A stretch of 47,196 nt of DNA, taken from the NCBI GenBank assembly GCA_902786615.1, contig CADADE010000016.1:1-47196 (forward strand). Direction: 5' to 3'. The stretch comes from Oscillospiraceae bacterium. Its GTDB lineage: Bacteria > Bacillota_A > Clostridia > Oscillospirales > Oscillospiraceae. A program made the position numbers and the translations under genes. The notes beneath the pieces are model-generated. The model searched no databases and was not told the DNA's origin. It was given only the letters and a program-made list of their open reading frames with translations. This document shows positions 45,619-47,196 of the stretch, one piece after another (position 1 is the stretch's first letter; every line of letters starts with the position of its first letter).

Positions 45619-45661
45619 TTTTACTCCTTTACATACTGACCAACTGTCTGCTTCTTCTTAT

Positions 45662-46798
45662 TTATTCCGGATCATACTCTCCGTATTCGCAGCCGATGTG
45701 CGTGGCCTCCACTTCGTCCACGAGCACCAGTGCGCCGTCCTTCTTGTCGTAGAGCTTCACGGTGCCCCAGCCGTTGCCACCGTTCCAGAGACGGTTGTGA
45801 CGCTTGCTGCCGTCCGGCGCTTCGTAGTTTACCAGCAGCATGTCCGCTTTCCGACAGAAGACCTCCGTCTCCATCACCGCGTGAATGTTCTCTTGCCGGA
45901 CTGTCCAATGCACTATGTCGTCAAGCTCCTCGAAGGAAAAGTCCGTCTTGACCTTCAGGTGGAGCTTTGAAAAATTGAAATCATACTCCTTGCCCTCGTA
46001 GTAGAATACACCCAGCAGGCGGCGATCCAGCGGCACAAAGTAGATCTTCGGCCTGCCGCCGCCAATGTCGAACACGCTGTTCATGAGCTGCTTTCCTGTC
46101 ACTTTGCTGACAAGATGATTGGAGGACAGCCAGACCCAAGGGCTGGTGAAATCCCGGCCCCAGTTTTTATCCGCATAGCCATAGCTCTTTTCCGGGGTGA
46201 CGGTATACTTCTTTCCGTTGAAAGTGATCTCGCCGCTGTACGTGCTCTTCATGCCCTCCGCGTGCCAGTACATGGCGAAGGCCTCGGCATCCCGCAGCGG
46301 CTTGCTTGCGCCGTAGCCCACGTTGAAAGCGATCTGCTTGTCGATGGTCAGATCCCAGGACATTTCTCCTGCGTCGCACATGCATTCCGGGTGCGCCGCC
46401 GCTTCCTCCGCTGTGATAGAAATGCTGCCCTTCAAGGCCGTTTCACTGGCGAGGCAGTCTGCGGCCTCTATCCGATAGGGCGCCGCCCCGTGCAGCTCGA
46501 CATCCTTCCAGGCGAAGAAGCGATGCAGCTGGCAGTGATCCGCACCCCAGGTTCCGGCTTTCACCATCAGATAGGAGGGCTGCTTGCCTGCCGCTTTGTT
46601 CGCGGGCAGCTGGCCGAGAACAGGCTCGTCCCCGCCCAGCGCGGGATTGCAGACGAAGAACTCGATAAAGAACGGCTTGTCTTCATCGGTCACCGCATCC
46701 TGCGCCGTAAAGGAGTGCCACCACCAGTCATAGCCGTGATGGGCCAGCGGACCATGGAGCATACATGCGTCCCGGTTGATGTCATGATGATTGAACAT
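45662..46798 (-). CDS. Tocopherol-cyclase/AttH-like lipocalin-fold protein
   Basis: 378 residues. HGYDWWWHSFTA near the N-terminus, ITFNGKKYTVTPEKSYGYADKNWGRDFTSPWVWLSSNHL in the middle, and MNSVFDIGGGRPK match the tocopherol-cyclase-like/AttH-type beta-barrel family. In bacteria of this kind no tocopherol is made, so the true substrate, probably a hydrophobic compound, is unknown. No signal peptide. AGCAGGAA precedes the ATG, and a perfect-consensus promoter lies 62 bases upstream. Confidence 0.8.
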   Translation of the reverse strand: MFNHHDINRDACMLHGPLAHHGYDWWWHSFTAQDAVTDEDKPFFIEFFVCNPALGGDEPVLGQLPANKAAGKQPSYLMVKAGTWGADHCQLHRFFAWKDVELHGAAPYRIEAADCLASETALKGSISITAEEAAAHPECMCDAGEMSWDLTIDKQIAFNVGYGASKPLRDAEAFAMYWHAEGMKSTYSGEITFNGKKYTVTPEKSYGYADKNWGRDFTSPWVWLSSNHLVSKVTGKQLMNSVFDIGGGRPKIYFVPLDRRLLGVFYYEGKEYDFNFSKLHLKVKTDFSFEELDDIVHWTVRQENIHAVMETEVFCRKADMLLVNYEAPDGSKRHNRLWNGGNGWGTVKLYDKKDGALVLVDEVEATHIGCEYGEYDPE

Positions 46799-46859
46799 GT
46801 GTGGATTCCTGCTTTCTATGAATAATCCGACCTGTGTCGATTTGATTTATGATAATCGT

Positions 46860-46888
46860 ATTATACAGCTGAAAATCCTGACTGTCAA
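46860..46888 (-). promoter_or_regulatory. Promoter of the tocopherol-cyclase-like gene
   Basis: Minus-strand TTGACA (46883-46888), 17-base spacer, TATAAT (46860-46865), a perfect consensus. 46889-47019 shows nothing further that I can support. Confidence 0.85.
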
Positions 46889-47019
46889 AATATCAGGATG
46901 CCAAGATTACAGCTTCCGTACATGGACATGAGGAACAACATGATGCTGCTGTTAACTTAATTCATAAGATCATGCTAATTGGGGAATATTCACTGATACA
47001 GTCTTTTTCATTGTGCCTG

Positions 47020-47048
47020 TTGACTCAGCAGACAGATTGTAGTACAAT
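47020..47048 (+). promoter_or_regulatory. Promoter and small operator of the antitoxin gene
   Basis: TTGACT (47020-47025), 17-base spacer, TACAAT (47043-47048). The inverted repeat TTGTA-G-TACAA (47037-47047) overlaps the -10, where an autoregulatory antitoxin would bind. Confidence 0.7.
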
Positions 47049-47070
47049 CGCATTACAAGGGAGTGATGGT

Positions 47071-47196
47071 ATGGCAATGGAATCTACACTTCAAGTGAGG
47101 ATGGATTCAGCCTTAAAAGCGGAGGTCGAAGCGCTCTATAAAAGCCTCGGCACCAGCTTCGCGGAAGCAGTTCGCATCTTCGCGCAGCAGAGCATC
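47071..47196 (+). CDS. RelB/DinJ-family antitoxin (partial, runs off the right edge)
   Basis: The first 42 residues read MAMESTLQVRMDSALKAEVE and continue with YKSLGTSFAEAVRIFAQQSI, a ribbon-helix-helix domain of the RelB/DinJ type: the beta strand STLQVRMD, then two helices. Such antitoxins neutralise a RelE/YafQ-type mRNA-cutting toxin usually encoded directly downstream, here outside the window. AGGGAG precedes the ATG. The promoter carries an inverted repeat, consistent with autoregulation. Confidence 0.88.
   Translation, partial: MAMESTLQVRMDSALKAEVEALYKSLGTSFAEAVRIFAQQSI

Overview
The window looks like a chromosomal segment of a GC-rich, Gram-positive gut-type Clostridia member, most likely Oscillospiraceae or a close relative. 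This is an inference from gene content: paired glgC/glgD subunits, lipobox-bearing lipoproteins, a LytTR/DUF3021 pair, strong AGGAGG ribosome sites and near-consensus sigma-A promoters with 17-bp spacers. No rRNA, tRNA, CRISPR array, transposase or phage module was seen.

Layout. 1-2063: the tail of an unidentified gene, then two tandem M15-type carboxypeptidase paralogues, of which the second lacks key catalytic residues. 2063-9518 (minus): prs-pth, then glgC-glgD-glgP and a PfkB kinase (pseudouridine-kinase-like), i.e. glycogen synthesis and breakdown. 9750-14942 (plus): prfB, a membrane-anchored parvulin foldase, tcdA and a beta-helix lipoprotein. 15002-25790: a carbohydrate locus suited to beta-1,4-galactan or galacto-oligosaccharides, with GH2 beta-galactosidase, two ABC permeases, a binding lipoprotein, an AraC regulator and, divergently, an unrecognised barrel-like protein, a zinc-ribbon protein and a GH53 galactanase without signal peptide. 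No transporter ATPase is present, so a shared one elsewhere is presumed. 25828-29163 (minus): msrA, a DUF1801 protein, a D-aminoacylase-like amidohydrolase and a U32-like protein.

29270-40260 mixes regulatory and small accessory genes: a CAT-like acyltransferase, a GNAT remnant, a membrane HD-GYP protein, a PAP2 phosphatase, a five-gene minus-strand operon (Cys-rich protein, LytTR regulator, DUF3021 protein, secreted protein, small membrane protein), a 5'-nucleotidase, a GyrI-like/DUF3795 fusion and a GNAT. Two promoters, about 9.5 kb apart, carry the same double 18-bp operator. 40322-47196 holds a broken UvrA paralogue, an esterase and a MATE exporter preceded by a leader ORF and terminator, an AT-rich triple zinc-ribbon gene, a tocopherol-cyclase-like protein and the start of a RelB/DinJ antitoxin.

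Most unusual signals: (1) the MATE leader, which looks like a ribosome-controlled transcription attenuator; (2) a perfect LytTR-type direct repeat in front of the LytTR operon; (3) the duplicated double operator; (4) the galactan locus with an unknown partner protein; (5) the UvrA paralogue that has lost one Walker-B region; (6) the carboxypeptidase/pseudo-carboxypeptidase pair. All functional statements come from reading motifs by eye; no database search was run.
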